Part shown: positions 24,949 to 33,938 of the stretch, piece by piece
Position numbering within the stretch: the stretch's first letter is position 1
How the letters are laid out: every line of letters begins with the position of its first letter
Source of the DNA: Prevotella sp. UBA7764
Lineage (GTDB): Bacteria; Bacteroidota; Bacteroidia; Bacteroidales; Bacteroidaceae
NCBI GenBank assembly: GCA_002481295.1
Contig: DLDU01000071.1
Span: 1 to 60,502, forward strand
DNA length: 60,502 nucleotides
Direction of reading: 5' to 3'
Notes under the pieces: model-generated
What the model saw: the letters and a program-made list of their open reading frames with translations, nothing else
Told to the model about the DNA's origin: nothing
Database searches by the model: none
Made by a program: the position numbers and the translations under genes

Positions 24949-26991
24949 ATGAAAGAATTATCAAGACCAGAAGCAGAAGCAATACTATCAGAGAAATTCG
25001 GAATAGCGCACTTCTATGACGAGCAATGGAAAGTCATCGACGCATTGCTCCACGGCCAAAGAATCTTGATGATAGAAAAGACAGGATTTGGAAAATCCCT
25101 GTGTTTCCAGTTCCCTGCCATTCTCTTCGACGGTGTCACCATCGTCTTTTCTCCACTCATCGCTTTGATGCGTGATCAAGTCACGAATCTCAACAAACGG
25201 GGCATCAGCGCAGGGTGCATCAACTCCGGTGAGGAACCGGAGACCAACAGCCAGACACTGGCAGACGCCATTCATGGAAAGATAAAGATCTTGTTCATAG
25301 CGCCGGAGCGGCAAGGCAATCAGGAGTGGCAAACGGCGTTGCAAACCATGAAGATCTCCATGATCGTGGTGGACGAGGCCCACTGTATCTCGCAGTGGGG
25401 ACATGACTTCCGGCCTGACTACCGCCGCATCAGAAACATTGTCAACGCTTACCTCCCGACAGACATGCCGGTGCTCGCCGTCACGGCCACGGCCACACCG
25501 CGCGTACAGCAAGACATAGAAGAGCAGCTCGGCGGCAGGCTGACTGTTGTCAGGGGAGAACTGATGCGCAAAAACTTCCGTCTCTTCGTCATCAGAACAA
25601 CTTCCGAGGAAGAGAAAATGGTGTAGCTCAAACAGCACCTTGCCGACATGCCGGGGACAGGAATCGTTTATGCCGGCACCAGGACACAGACAGAACTGTA
25701 TGCCCGATGGCTTACACACAACGACATATCCGCTGTCGAATACAATGCGAGCCTGGATACCGACAGCAGAAAGGAGATAGAAAAGGGATTAAAAGAGAAC
25801 CGGTGGAAGTGCGTGGTCTCTACAAATGCCTTGGGAATGGGTATTGACAAACCCGATATCCGCTTTATCATTCATCTGCAAATGCCGGCATCGCCTATCC
25901 ATTACTATCAAGAGATAGGACGCGCAGGGCGTGACGGACAAACAGCCTACCTCATCCTGTTTTTCAACGAAAGGAAAAACAAGGACGGCATCTACGAGGA
26001 CGCACGCCTCCCTATATCTTTCATTGAAGGCGCACGGCCATCGGAAACCAAATACCGGCAAGTCATTGACGCCGTCAGAAATGAACCCTTAGGAGAAAAA
26101 GGCATCGCTCTTGCCACAAACCTGAGACTGAACGTCATACGCAGTATCAAAGAGGACCTGAAGGACATGGGCATCATCAGAGAAATCGCCTTAGGCAGAA
26201 CCAAGACCTTTGAATACTGCATGGATGCCCCAACATTTGACATGTCCACATTTGAGGCTCTCAACAAGGCCAAAAGAAAAGATCTGCAAAAGATGATCGA
26301 CTATGTCTTCACCACGATGCCGCGAATGAAATATCTCTGTCAATATCTTGGTGACGAAACAAATGCTGACTTCTCTATGACATGCGACAACAGCGGATTG
26401 CAAAAAAAAGAAATCAGCATGACTGAGGCCGGCTTAAACGAGGCCAGAGCGTTTAAGGACAACATGTTCCCAATATTGAAGGCCCAGAAAAATATTGCGG
26501 AAGGCATTGCGGCCTCTTACTACGGAACCACGAATGTAGGCGCAGCCATACACCATTGCAAATACGAGAATGGCGGAGACTTCCCCGATTTCCTGGTAAG
26601 GCTGACGCTAAAAGCCTATTACCATCAGTTTAAGGACAAAAGCAAATTTGACTTTATCCTCTACGTTCCGCCGACAGAATCCGGAGATCTTGTCAGGAAC
26701 TTTGCCCGCAAAATAGGCAATGCGATCAGCACTCCGGTTTCCGAGATGCTGATAAAGACGCGCAAGACCGACCCGCAAAAGATTTTTGAAAACACCTATG
26801 GGAAAAAAGAAAACGTGAAAGACGCTTTCTCCATTATAGGAAGCGTAGAAGGAAAATCCATTTTGCTGATCGATGACATCTACGACAGCGGAGCAACAAT
26901 AAAAGCAATAGCAACGCTGCTCATGAAGAACGGCGCAAAGGAAGTATCGCCGCTTGTCATAGCGAAAACTGTTGGAGGAGACAGAATTTGA
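24949..26991 (+). pseudogene. RecQ-like helicase fused to ComFC-like PRTase, in-frame amber
   Basis: Read through one TAG at 25624-25626 (codon 226), the frame encodes 680 residues. The RecQ core has Walker A TGFGKS (45-50), DEAH box VVDEAHCISQWGHDFRP (about 140-156), LAVTATATPR, STNALGMGIDKPDIRFI and QEIGRAGRDG (321-330). A RecQ-C-like helical region follows in which the usual zinc cysteines are largely missing. A type I phosphoribosyltransferase domain with LIDDIYDSGAT (640-650) ends the protein. As sequenced, two products may result: 24949-25626 and 25648-26991. CAG to TAG is the simplest origin. AGA/AGG arginine codons and lower GC than the neighbours suggest transfer. It lies 28 bp before a DprA-like gene. 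Its biochemical role is unknown. Confidence 0.85.
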
Positions 26992-27019
26992 AAAACTCGT
27001 CAAAAACACAATCATAACA

Positions 27020-28144
27020 ATGGAAAAGTCAGAACTGAGTTACTGGATGGCCCTCGCTCATCTTGAAGGCATGCGCACTAAGGATAAGATGGAGATTGTC
27101 GTGCAATGTTTCAAACATGACAGGCAGCTCTCGGATTTCTTCAACGCCAGTGACGAGCTGAAGGAAAAAGAATACCATGTGACGAAAGATCATATCGCGA
27201 AGCTGAAGACATGTATGCCGTTGGTCCCCAACTACTCGTTCATGGCGGAAAACCTTCTGGACCAGGGCTACGACATCATCACAGTACGTGACGAGGAATA
27301 TCCGCCTGCTCTCAAGAAGAATCTCAAATACAACTCACCCTTGGTCATCTACACCAAAGGCGACAAATCTCTGTTGCAAAAGCAGGGCGTGGCTGTCGTC
27401 GGCTCACGAAAAGCCGGACCACAGGCTTTAGCGTTTACCACTACCGTCGCTGCCAGGGAAGCCTCTGCCGGAAACGTGATTGTCAGCGGTTTTGCCAAGG
27501 GCGTAGACCGCCAGGCGCTCGATGCCTCCTTAGCCGCCAATGGCTATAGCATTGCCGTCTTGCCACAAGGGATCACCACGTTCACGAGTGGATACAAGCA
27601 ACTCTACAAACACATTATCGACGGCCATGTGCTGATCATGAGCTATTTTATGCCAATGGCAGGATGGAGCGTAGGACTGGCCATGGCGAGAAATGCAATT
27701 GTGTATGCGCTGGCAAGCAAGATTTTTGTGGCTGAGTCCGACAGTAAGGGAGGAACATGGAGCGGAGCTATCGAAGGCATCAACCGACAGAGGAAAAACG
27801 GCGACGACATATCCATATATGTCAGAGTGCCGGAGGAAAAAGAAAAGAATGCCAACCGAGAGCTGATTGAGGCCGGAGCCAAGCCGGTCAACAGCCAGGG
27901 AGACGAAATACCAAGATCAGAGGCTGTGTCGAATATAGAGAAGATCACAAACGCTGTCATCGATTTGTTGAAGACACATGAGCTAAGACCCCAGGAGGTC
28001 GCGTCGTATCTCAAGTTGGACTGGTCCGACGACAAGGTGAAAAGATTCTTAAACTCACTGTCCAGCAAAGGTGTCATGAAGATAAAGAAAGGCCGATACA
28101 ACGTCTATACGGCAATGGACAATCCCGGCCCGTCTCTGTTTTAG
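27020..28144 (+). CDS. DprA/Smf-like DNA-processing protein
   Basis: The ATG at 27020 gives 374 residues and lies 28 bp after the RecQ-PRTase stop; an overlapping TTG start at 26972 is possible. The N-terminal region ends ITVRDEEYPPALK. The Rossmann core has AVVGSRKAGPQA (GSR at 128-130), VSGFAKGVDRQALDAS and IAVLPQGIT. The later RNxI block is kept as ARNAIVYALASKIFVAES, with SKGGTWSGAIEGI. A C-terminal winged helix carries LRPQEVASYLKLDWSDDKV. Classical DprA loads RecA onto incoming single-stranded DNA. This divergent copy is paired with a helicase-PRTase and may serve a different, possibly defensive, role (inferred). Its codon use matches the helicase gene, not the flanking genes. Confidence 0.87.
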   Translation: MEKSELSYWMALAHLEGMRTKDKMEIVVQCFKHDRQLSDFFNASDELKEKEYHVTKDHIAKLKTCMPLVPNYSFMAENLLDQGYDIITVRDEEYPPALKKNLKYNSPLVIYTKGDKSLLQKQGVAVVGSRKAGPQALAFTTTVAAREASAGNVIVSGFAKGVDRQALDASLAANGYSIAVLPQGITTFTSGYKQLYKHIIDGHVLIMSYFMPMAGWSVGLAMARNAIVYALASKIFVAESDSKGGTWSGAIEGINRQRKNGDDISIYVRVPEEKEKNANRELIEAGAKPVNSQGDEIPRSEAVSNIEKITNAVIDLLKTHELRPQEVASYLKLDWSDDKVKRFLNSLSSKGVMKIKKGRYNVYTAMDNPGPSLF

Positions 28145-28449
28145 ATATATGCTCGTCAGGTATATTTCCGCCCCGGCATGCCGCTTCTCTGCATTTTCCG
28201 GATGCGTCCCTTTGTACAGAGCCCTCTCTTTAGTACATTCGGCTATAGCATTTTGAGCATTGAAAGCCCGTGAACAAACAGTCTAATCGCTATGCTGCTC
28301 CTGGAATCTTTTCGATGGAAATATATACTGCTCCCGAAGTCTTCCGTTGCCAGAGTGCGGTGTTTATCAGATCTATAAAACGTAGAAAGCCTGCTCCGTG
28401 GTGGAGCAGGCTTCTATGTTTGTTTGGAATAAGTCTTTTTTGTTAATGT
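28145..28449. other. 305-bp non-coding region
   Basis: Apart from the terminator at 28387-28413 I see no gene, RNA or repeat here. Confidence 0.6.
28387..28413. terminator. Bidirectional terminator hairpin
   Basis: AAGCCTGCTCC pairs perfectly with GGAGCAGGCTT around GTGGT. It lies between the DprA-like gene and the convergent rplU-rpmA operon, with T-rich DNA on both sides. Confidence 0.85.
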
Positions 28450-28740
28450 TTATGCTTCAGCCTTTTTCGTTTTAGCTGCGTAAGCTTCGGGTGAGAGCAC
28501 AGACACGGTGCTCTTGTCGCGAGCGCCCTTGTGGAAATACACCACACCGTCCTTGAGAGCATAGAGCGTGTCGTCCTTGCCCTGAGCTACATTCTCACCT
28601 GGGAAGTGCTTGTTGCCACGCTGGCGAACGATGATGTTGCCGGCGATGATGCTCTGTCCACCCCAAATCTTAACGCCTAAACGCTTTGAAGCTGATTCAC
28701 GTCCGTTCTTAGAACTACCTACACCTTTCTTGTGTGCCAT
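28450..28740 (-). CDS. rpmA: 50S ribosomal protein L27
   Basis: The 96-residue protein begins [20 protein letters not shown], the invariant L27 start, and contains [19 protein letters not shown] and [13 protein letters not shown]27 reaches the peptidyl-transferase centre of the large subunit. It has no N-terminal extension of the type cleaved in Firmicutes. It lies 19 bp downstream of rplU in the standard L21-L27 operon. Confidence 0.98.
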   Translation of the reverse strand: MAHKKGVGSSKNGRESASKRLGVKIWGGQSIIAGNIIVRQRGNKHFPGENVAQGKDDTLYALKDGVVYFHKGARDKSTVSVLSPEAYAAKTKKAEA

Positions 28741-28759
28741 AATGAATACCTCCTGCTTG

Positions 28760-29077
28760 TTAAGCGATTACTTGTTTAATTGATACCTCGGTGAACTGAG
28801 CGCGGTGGCCGTTCTTGCGACGGCAGTCCTTGCGGCGCTTCATCTTGAACACGATGACCTTGTCACCCTTGACAAGCGGGTTCACCACTTCTACTACTAC
28901 TTTTGCGCCCTCTACGGTAGGGGCACCGACAGTCACTGCGCCGTCCTTGTCGACGAGCAGCACCTTGTCAAACTCAACAGTCTTGCCTTCCTCGGCGTCC
29001 TTGATGTGATGGACGAAGAGCTTCTTGCCCTCTTCGGCTTTGAACTGCTGACCGTTAATGTCTACGATTGCGTACAT
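28760..29077 (-). CDS. rplU: 50S ribosomal protein L21
   Basis: The 105-residue protein begins [20 protein letters not shown] and contains the C-terminal 23S-binding stretch [20 protein letters not shown], typical of L21. It is the first gene of the rplU-rpmA operon, with an 87-nt leader between the promoter box and the start. Confidence 0.98.
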   Translation of the reverse strand: MYAIVDINGQQFKAEEGKKLFVHHIKDAEEGKTVEFDKVLLVDKDGAVTVGAPTVEGAKVVVEVVNPLVKGDKVIVFKMKRRKDCRRKNGHRAQFTEVSIKQVIA

Positions 29078-29172
29078 TGAATTGATTAATTAAACGGGTT
29101 TTTCCGCAAGGCGGGCGCAGCATCAGCACCTCTTGACTGAGCCTCCACGGACTAAATAACCTTGCAAAGTTA
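29078..29172 (-). promoter_or_regulatory. rplU promoter and leader
   Basis: On the minus strand TAACTTTG lies at 29165-29172. The leader of about 87 nt holds a small GC stem CCGC-AAG-GCGG at 29104-29114. A ribosomal-protein autoregulatory leader is possible but not recognised as a known family. Confidence 0.55.
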
Positions 29173-29298
29173 CGAAAAAACTGGCACACAAGGCTTATCG
29201 TAGATAAGTGGCGACGGTCTTTTATAGCTATTTAACGTTTACCATGCCTCGCAAGGAAAATAAAGCGGTGATTTCTTGCCAGTTACGCAAAAAAGTTG

Positions 29299-29306
29299 TT
29301 ACTTTG
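29299..29306 (+). promoter_or_regulatory. Promoter -7 box of panCD
   Basis: TTACTTTG is close to TAnnTTTG and lies 22 bp before the panC ATG at 29329. This excludes an earlier in-frame start at 29296. Confidence 0.55.
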
Positions 29307-29328
29307 CACTCTGTTAGAAAAACAGGCA

Positions 29329-30198
29329 ATGAAAGTATTCAAAAAGATTGTAGATCTTCAGAACGAGCTCTTCCTTGTGCGCAAGGAAGGAAAGGAAATC
29401 GGTCTCGTTCCTACTATGGGTGCATTACACGAGGGGCATGCCTCTCTCATCAAGCGTAGCGTGAAGGAAAACGGCGCTACCGTGGTGTCTATCTTCCTCA
29501 ATCCTACACAGTTCAACGACAAGGGCGACCTCGATCGCTATCCCCGTACGCTCGAAGCCGACTGCAAGCTCTGCGAGGCCTGCGGGGCGCAGTATGTCTT
29601 CGCTCCCTCGGTGGAGGAGATGTATCCCACTCCCGATACCCGCCACTTTGAATTCCCGCCGCAGTCAACGGTCATGGAGGGAGCCAAGCGTCCTGGCCAC
29701 TTCAATGGCGTCTGCCAGGTGGTGAGCCGCCTCTTCTATATCGTCAAGCCCAACCGTGCCTACTTCGGCGAGAAGGACTGGCAGCAGATCGCTGTGGTGA
29801 AGCGACTGGTCAACTATATCGGATATGACAAGCTCGTGCACATCGTCGAGTGCCCGATCGTACGCGACGAGGACGGACTGGCCAAGAGTTCCCGCAACAC
29901 GCTGCTCACGCCAGAGGAGCGCGCCATCGCACCCAACATCTACAAGGCGCTGAAAGCCAGCGTCGACTATGCCAAGGATCACACCGTGAAGGAGACACAC
30001 GACAAGGTGGTGGCTGACATCAACGCCATCGACGGCCTCGACGTGGAGTATTTCGAGATTGTGGACGGCAACACGCTGCTCGACGTCAACAACTGGGACG
30101 ACAGCGACTATGTGGTGGGCTGCATCACCGTCTACTGCGGACACACGCCGATACGCCTGATCGACCACATCAAATACAAGGACCCCGAGACGAAGTAA
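29329..30198 (+). CDS. panC: Pantothenate synthetase
   Basis: The 289-residue protein has the HIGH-type nucleotide motif [14 protein letters not shown], then [27 protein letters not shown] and GLAKSSRN with the KMSKS-like loop. It joins pantoate and beta-alanine with ATP in the last step of vitamin B5 synthesis. It is followed after 45 bp by panD, which supplies the beta-alanine. Confidence 0.97.
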   Translation: MKVFKKIVDLQNELFLVRKEGKEIGLVPTMGALHEGHASLIKRSVKENGATVVSIFLNPTQFNDKGDLDRYPRTLEADCKLCEACGAQYVFAPSVEEMYPTPDTRHFEFPPQSTVMEGAKRPGHFNGVCQVVSRLFYIVKPNRAYFGEKDWQQIAVVKRLVNYIGYDKLVHIVECPIVRDEDGLAKSSRNTLLTPEERAIAPNIYKALKASVDYAKDHTVKETHDKVVADINAIDGLDVEYFEIVDGNTLLDVNNWDDSDYVVGCITVYCGHTPIRLIDHIKYKDPETK

Positions 30199-30243
30199 TA
30201 GCGACTCATCCATCATTCAGCAAACAGCTCAATATCATACCCC

Positions 30244-30588
30244 ATGCAGATAGAAGTATTAAAAAGCAAGTTGCACTGTGTGACCGTCACTGATGCCAAC
30301 CTCCAGTATATGGGCAGCATCACCATCGACGAGGATCTCATGGACGCCGCCAACCTCATTGCCGGCGAGAAGGTGCAGATCGTCGACAACAACAATGGCG
30401 AGCGCTTCGAGACCTATATTATAAAAGGCGAGCGCGGCTCGGGTTGCATCTGTCTCAACGGCGCTGCGGCGCGCAAGGTGCAGGTGGGCGACACGGTGAT
30501 CATCATCGCCTACGCCATCATGGACTTCGAGGAGGCCAAGCACTATCAGCCCGTCGTGGTGTTCCCCAAGGAAGGGAATAAACTGTAA
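30244..30588 (+). CDS. panD: Aspartate 1-decarboxylase
   Basis: The 114-residue proenzyme has the self-cleavage site Gly24-Ser25 in QYMGSITID, which generates the pyruvoyl cofactor. It also has the conserved [11 protein letters not shown] and [10 protein letters not shown] blocks. It makes beta-alanine from aspartate for the product of the adjacent panC. Confidence 0.97.
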   Translation: MQIEVLKSKLHCVTVTDANLQYMGSITIDEDLMDAANLIAGEKVQIVDNNNGERFETYIIKGERGSGCICLNGAAARKVQVGDTVIIIAYAIMDFEEAKHYQPVVVFPKEGNKL

Positions 30589-30599
30589 GGAGTCCCAAC

Positions 30600-30656
30600 A
30601 GCCTCACCCCCTAACCCCCTCTCCGAAGGAGAGGGGAGTGATATGCTGGATAAACA
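30600..30656 (+). repeat. CCTCACCCCC...GGAGAGGGG repeat, copy 3
   Basis: It matches the inverted copy at 13025-13080 over about 56 bp, including the ATGCTGGATAAACA flank, and starts 12 bp after panD. Hairpin core: CCCTCTCC-GAA-GGAGAGGG. Confidence 0.82.
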
Positions 30657-30740
30657 ATCGAATAAAGATCGAATGTTGGCAGTGAGAGGTAACGATTCGG
30701 CAAACGGAGTTGAAGCCTTACATCTCGCTGTTTTTATCAA

Positions 30741-30850
30741 GAATTTGAGAATTATAGAAGCCCGCGCATCATGGAGGAGGGATAGGAATTTGAGAATTAT
30801 AGAATATCCCGCGCATCATGGTGAATTGATAAGAATTGGAGAATATAGGC
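30741..30850 (+). repeat. 45-bp direct repeat (two copies plus a partial)
   Basis: GAATTTGAGAATTATAGAA occurs at 30741 and 30786, each followed by CCCGCGCATCATGG (30761 and 30808). A partial third copy is AGAATTGGAGAATATA near 30832. Confidence 0.85.
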
Positions 30851-31057
30851 AGCTCGCTGCTTCCGACTGATAATTCTTTTTTATTCCTGTCGGCAAAAGA
30901 TTTCTCTCATTCTCAAATTCTTGAGATAAAATACTCACATAAATCTTTCGCTGAATAGTTATGCCCGGTGTCTTCAGCGTTAATCTTGTTGGAATTTATG
31001 ACAAAAAACAAGGGTTGAGAATCGTTTCTTTTCCACGAGACGACCATCAGCCCCTGA

Positions 31058-31111
31058 TTTTCGCGAAAATGATGACGTGTTTATAAGCGCCTGACAATTA
31101 GCTGCTTATAA
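31058..31111 (+). repeat. Palindrome plus stem-loop, composite element B
   Basis: TTTTCGCGAAAA (31058-31069) is followed by stem TTATAAGC/GCTTATAA (31081-31088 and 31104-31111) with a 15-nt loop. It has the same architecture as element A at 15209-15258. Confidence 0.6.
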
Positions 31112-31182
31112 AGCCGTTGACATTATGACTATCTCATTTCGTTGCTTTTCCCGGGAAATTTCCGTTGAATTTTCAGAGAAAG

Positions 31183-31312
31183 CACTGAGATGAGCCGATG
31201 AAAGCAGTGGTTTTGTCGTGTCAAACCACCGGGATGACCACATCAAACCACCGAGATGACCACATCAAATCACTGAGATGACCGTGTCGCCCCACAGTTT
31301 TCATTCGTCAAC
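31183..31312 (+). repeat. 22-bp tandem repeat array B
   Basis: Units of exactly 22 bp start at 31183, 31205, 31227, 31249, 31271 and 31293 (the last partial). Each begins CAC or CAG; the best conserved is CACCGAGATGACCACATCAA plus AC/AT. The outer units are degenerate. The core CCGAGATGAC is shared, on the opposite strand, with array A. Confidence 0.88.
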
Positions 31313-31428
31313 AAGGCGGAAATCACAAAAAACCGGCGTCTTTTTGTGCCCGCTTGCCACAAGAAATTCTGGATTGAGACTTGTGGCGAACATACTTTTG
31401 TCAATAAAGAAGATAAAGACAGTTCCGA

Positions 31429-31746
31429 TTAGTCCATGTGAAACTGCTCCTCGATGGGGATGGTGACGGGCGAGTTGTCGGGGTTGACCTCCATGATGTC
31501 GGCCATCATGTCCCACCATTTCTGTGTGATGGGGTCTACATCGGAGGTATCCTGGCTGTTGGTGTCCTTGCTGCACTCTTGGTAAGCGAAGAGGATGTTG
31601 GTCTCCTTGTCCCAAAAGATGCTGTAGTTGCTCACGCCGGCCTCCTTGATCATCTGTTTCAGTTCCGGCCAGATGGCGGCATGGCGCTTGGCATACTCTT
31701 TCTCACAACCAGGTTTCAGGTACATCTTAAAAGCGAATCTTTTCAT
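31429..31746 (-). CDS. rhaM: L-rhamnose mutarotase
   Basis: The 105-residue protein matches RhaM. It starts MKRFAFKMYLKPGCEKEY, has the active-site region KRHAAIWPELKQMIKEAGVSN, YSIFWDKETNILFAYQE, and the C-terminal WWDMMADIM. The enzyme interconverts alpha and beta anomers of L-rhamnose. It lies 89 bp downstream of a SusC/SusD pair on the same strand, which suggests that the pair imports a rhamnose-containing glycan or oligosaccharide. No other rhamnose catabolic gene is in the window. Confidence 0.93.
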   Translation of the reverse strand: MKRFAFKMYLKPGCEKEYAKRHAAIWPELKQMIKEAGVSNYSIFWDKETNILFAYQECSKDTNSQDTSDVDPITQKWWDMMADIMEVNPDNSPVTIPIEEQFHMD

Positions 31747-31835
31747 AACAGTTTTGTTTTCGTATTCTCTCCATCGGCACTTCTTGGGAGAAGCGTCCGA
31801 TGGAGAGGGCTTGGTTTCAATCTAAACAACGATTA

Positions 31836-33917
31836 TTAATATCCTGGGTTCTGCATGGCAGCTTTTTCCTTCTTGGTGAGAGCCTGACCGTTGGCATTGG
31901 TAAGGTCATCGAGGAACGACTGCGGGATGGGACGGAAATAGTGCTTCTTCGGGTCAAAGGTACCTTGACCAAGCGTTGAAGCGCAGTTGAAAGCTTTCCA
32001 ACGGGCTTCGAGTGTCTTGGTGCGTGCGAGGTCTTCCCAGCGCTGACTCTCGCCGATGAGCTCGCGTGTGCGCTCATCGAGGATGAAGCACATCACCTTG
32101 TCGTACTCGCTCTGGAGGTTGAGAGCCTGATAGATGGGGCCGTCAACAACAGAGTTGAGAATGTCATCCACCGAGTTGAGATGCATGCTGCTCTTTGTAG
32201 AAGCGGTGGACACAGGGATGTTGTTTGACTCATAGTAAGTATTTGTCTCGCAATAGATAGGGCACTCCGTACCGGGGTGGCCGGCCGTGCCACCGGTGCA
32301 CACCGAGTTGTTCTTGTAGGCCTGTCCGCCGTCGACATGCTTGGCGCGGTCCTCACCATTGGCATATCCTGCGCGGTCGCGCACCATATTGAGATAGGTG
32401 ATGGCCGAGTTGTAGTCTTTCTTGCGGACGTAAGCCTCGGCAACCATCAGCACGTCATCGGCCGAGCGGGCAATGATGGCGTCGCGGGTACCGAACTGCG
32501 AGTTGTAGCTGTCGCGGTAGCCGTCGCGGTATTTGCTCAGCGCTACGGAGCGGTTGATAGCCGGCATGAGCTGATAGTAGTTGCCGGTGGTATTGTCTTT
32601 CGAGATGTTCCAGCTGAACTTCTCCCCGGCGTAGTAGCGCACAAAGGTATGCCGAGGCTCCAGTTTGCCGTTCTTGAGCACGCCGAGGTCGCTCTTCTTT
32701 CCGTCCTCATCGGTGAAGCGGGTATCACCGGGATTGTTGACGATATACTTCACACCGATCTCCTTGCCCACAAAGCGCTTGTCGCCCACCTGCTTGCCAT
32801 CAGGAAGATAGGCGGCGTCGTCAGCCGAATAGGTCGGTGCGCCCTTCGTGGAGTTGCAGTTATACGTGGTGATGAAGCTCTTCCAGAAGCGGGAATCGTT
32901 GACACGGTCGAAGACCTGCATGGAATACTCTGTGGCACTGACATAGCAGAACTCGCGGTCGCCGGAGATGTCGCGGATACAGCCCGAGAGGTTTTGATAG
33001 ACCGAGGGGAAGTAGAGGTGCATCTGATTGCCATAGCGTCCCCAAGTAGCTTTGTCGTTGGAGAACTGTGCGGCGAGCACCACTTCATTGACTTTCTCGT
33101 TGTCGCCGTTGGCCTTTTGGTAGTCCCACAGCTGCTTAAAGTCCTGGCACAGCGGATGTGCGGCGATGACCTCCTTGCCATATTTGATCACGGCGTCGAG
33201 ATCCGCGCTCTTGTAACTGCTGTTCCAGTCGTCGTAGAGTTCGCTGGCACGGAACAGATGTGCCTTGGCCAGGAAATGCGCTGCGGCGCTCTTGGTGATG
33301 CGTCCCGTCTGTGCCGCTTTCTCCGGCAGCAGAGAGTAGGCTTTGTCAAAGTCGTCGATGATCTGCTTATAGCATTCCTCCAGGCTGTTGCGCGTGAACA
33401 CCGTCTCCACGCCCGTGGAGGGATTGAGCTTCAAGGGCACGCCGCCAAACTGCTTGACGAGATCGAAGTAGGCGTAGGCACGAAGGAAATAGGCCTCGCC
33501 GAGGCGTATGTTGTAGTTGACACTGCTCTGGGAGTAGTATTGCGGGATGTTGTTGATAAGGATGTTGGCAGGTTCCACCAAGCCATACATGTTGTCCCAC
33601 ATTGGCTGGTTGGCCCCCGTCTCGGTGGAGTTGAGGGATGTGCTGTAGGCATTCCAGCCTGTCATGTTGTTGGCACCGGAGGTGAACTCGTCGATGCCCA
33701 TGTTGTAGCATTCGATGGCCCAGATATAGTTGAACTTGAATTTAAGTTTCTGGTAAGCGCCGGTGACAAGCTCGTCAAGGCCCTGTTGAGTCTTGTAGTT
33801 GTCAGTGCTCTTCTGTGTGATCAGATCCTCTTCGAGAAACTTGTCACCGCAAGAGGTAAGCCCCATCATAGCCCCGGTGAACAGGGCGAGGGCGAAGATA
33901 TGCTGATTGATTTTCAT
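31836..33917 (-). CDS. SusD/RagB-family lipoprotein (rhamnose-linked locus)
   Basis: The 693-residue protein has lipobox GLTSC and the SusD start GDKFLEEDLITQKSTDNYKT. TPR-like helices follow (AEAYVRKKDYNSAITYLNMV near the C-terminal third), and the RagB domain ends ERTRELIGESQRWEDLARTK. It is long for the family, with extra loops expected for recognising large glycans. It is encoded 21 bp after its SusC partner and upstream of rhaM. Confidence 0.95.
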   Translation of the reverse strand: MKINQHIFALALFTGAMMGLTSCGDKFLEEDLITQKSTDNYKTQQGLDELVTGAYQKLKFKFNYIWAIECYNMGIDEFTSGANNMTGWNAYSTSLNSTETGANQPMWDNMYGLVEPANILINNIPQYYSQSSVNYNIRLGEAYFLRAYAYFDLVKQFGGVPLKLNPSTGVETVFTRNSLEECYKQIIDDFDKAYSLLPEKAAQTGRITKSAAAHFLAKAHLFRASELYDDWNSSYKSADLDAVIKYGKEVIAAHPLCQDFKQLWDYQKANGDNEKVNEVVLAAQFSNDKATWGRYGNQMHLYFPSVYQNLSGCIRDISGDREFCYVSATEYSMQVFDRVNDSRFWKSFITTYNCNSTKGAPTYSADDAAYLPDGKQVGDKRFVGKEIGVKYIVNNPGDTRFTDEDGKKSDLGVLKNGKLEPRHTFVRYYAGEKFSWNISKDNTTGNYYQLMPAINRSVALSKYRDGYRDSYNSQFGTRDAIIARSADDVLMVAEAYVRKKDYNSAITYLNMVRDRAGYANGEDRAKHVDGGQAYKNNSVCTGGTAGHPGTECPIYCETNTYYESNNIPVSTASTKSSMHLNSVDDILNSVVDGPIYQALNLQSEYDKVMCFILDERTRELIGESQRWEDLARTKTLEARWKAFNCASTLGQGTFDPKKHYFRPIPQSFLDDLTNANGQALTKKEKAAMQNPGY

Positions 33918-33938
33918 GTCGATTTCGTTGATTAAAGG

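Larger units (their letters stand above)
30589..31428. other. 840-bp repeat-rich non-coding region
   Basis: It contains the third CCTCACCCCC repeat, a 45-bp direct repeat, a TTTTCGCGAAAA palindrome with stem-loop, and the second 22-bp array. No gene is supported. Confidence 0.75.

Noticed and set aside
24651..25019. 122-codon plus-strand frame upstream of the RecQ-like gene
   Set aside because: It overlaps the promoters and the conserved element and runs out of frame into the helicase gene.
28145..28449. tRNA or small RNA gene in the gap before rpmA
   Set aside because: No cloverleaf, CCA end or promoter-terminator pair was found beyond the shared terminator hairpin.
32277..33935. 552-codon open frame on the plus strand
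   Set aside because: It lies entirely antisense to the SusD gene and has no recognisable domain. It arises from codon bias on the opposite strand.
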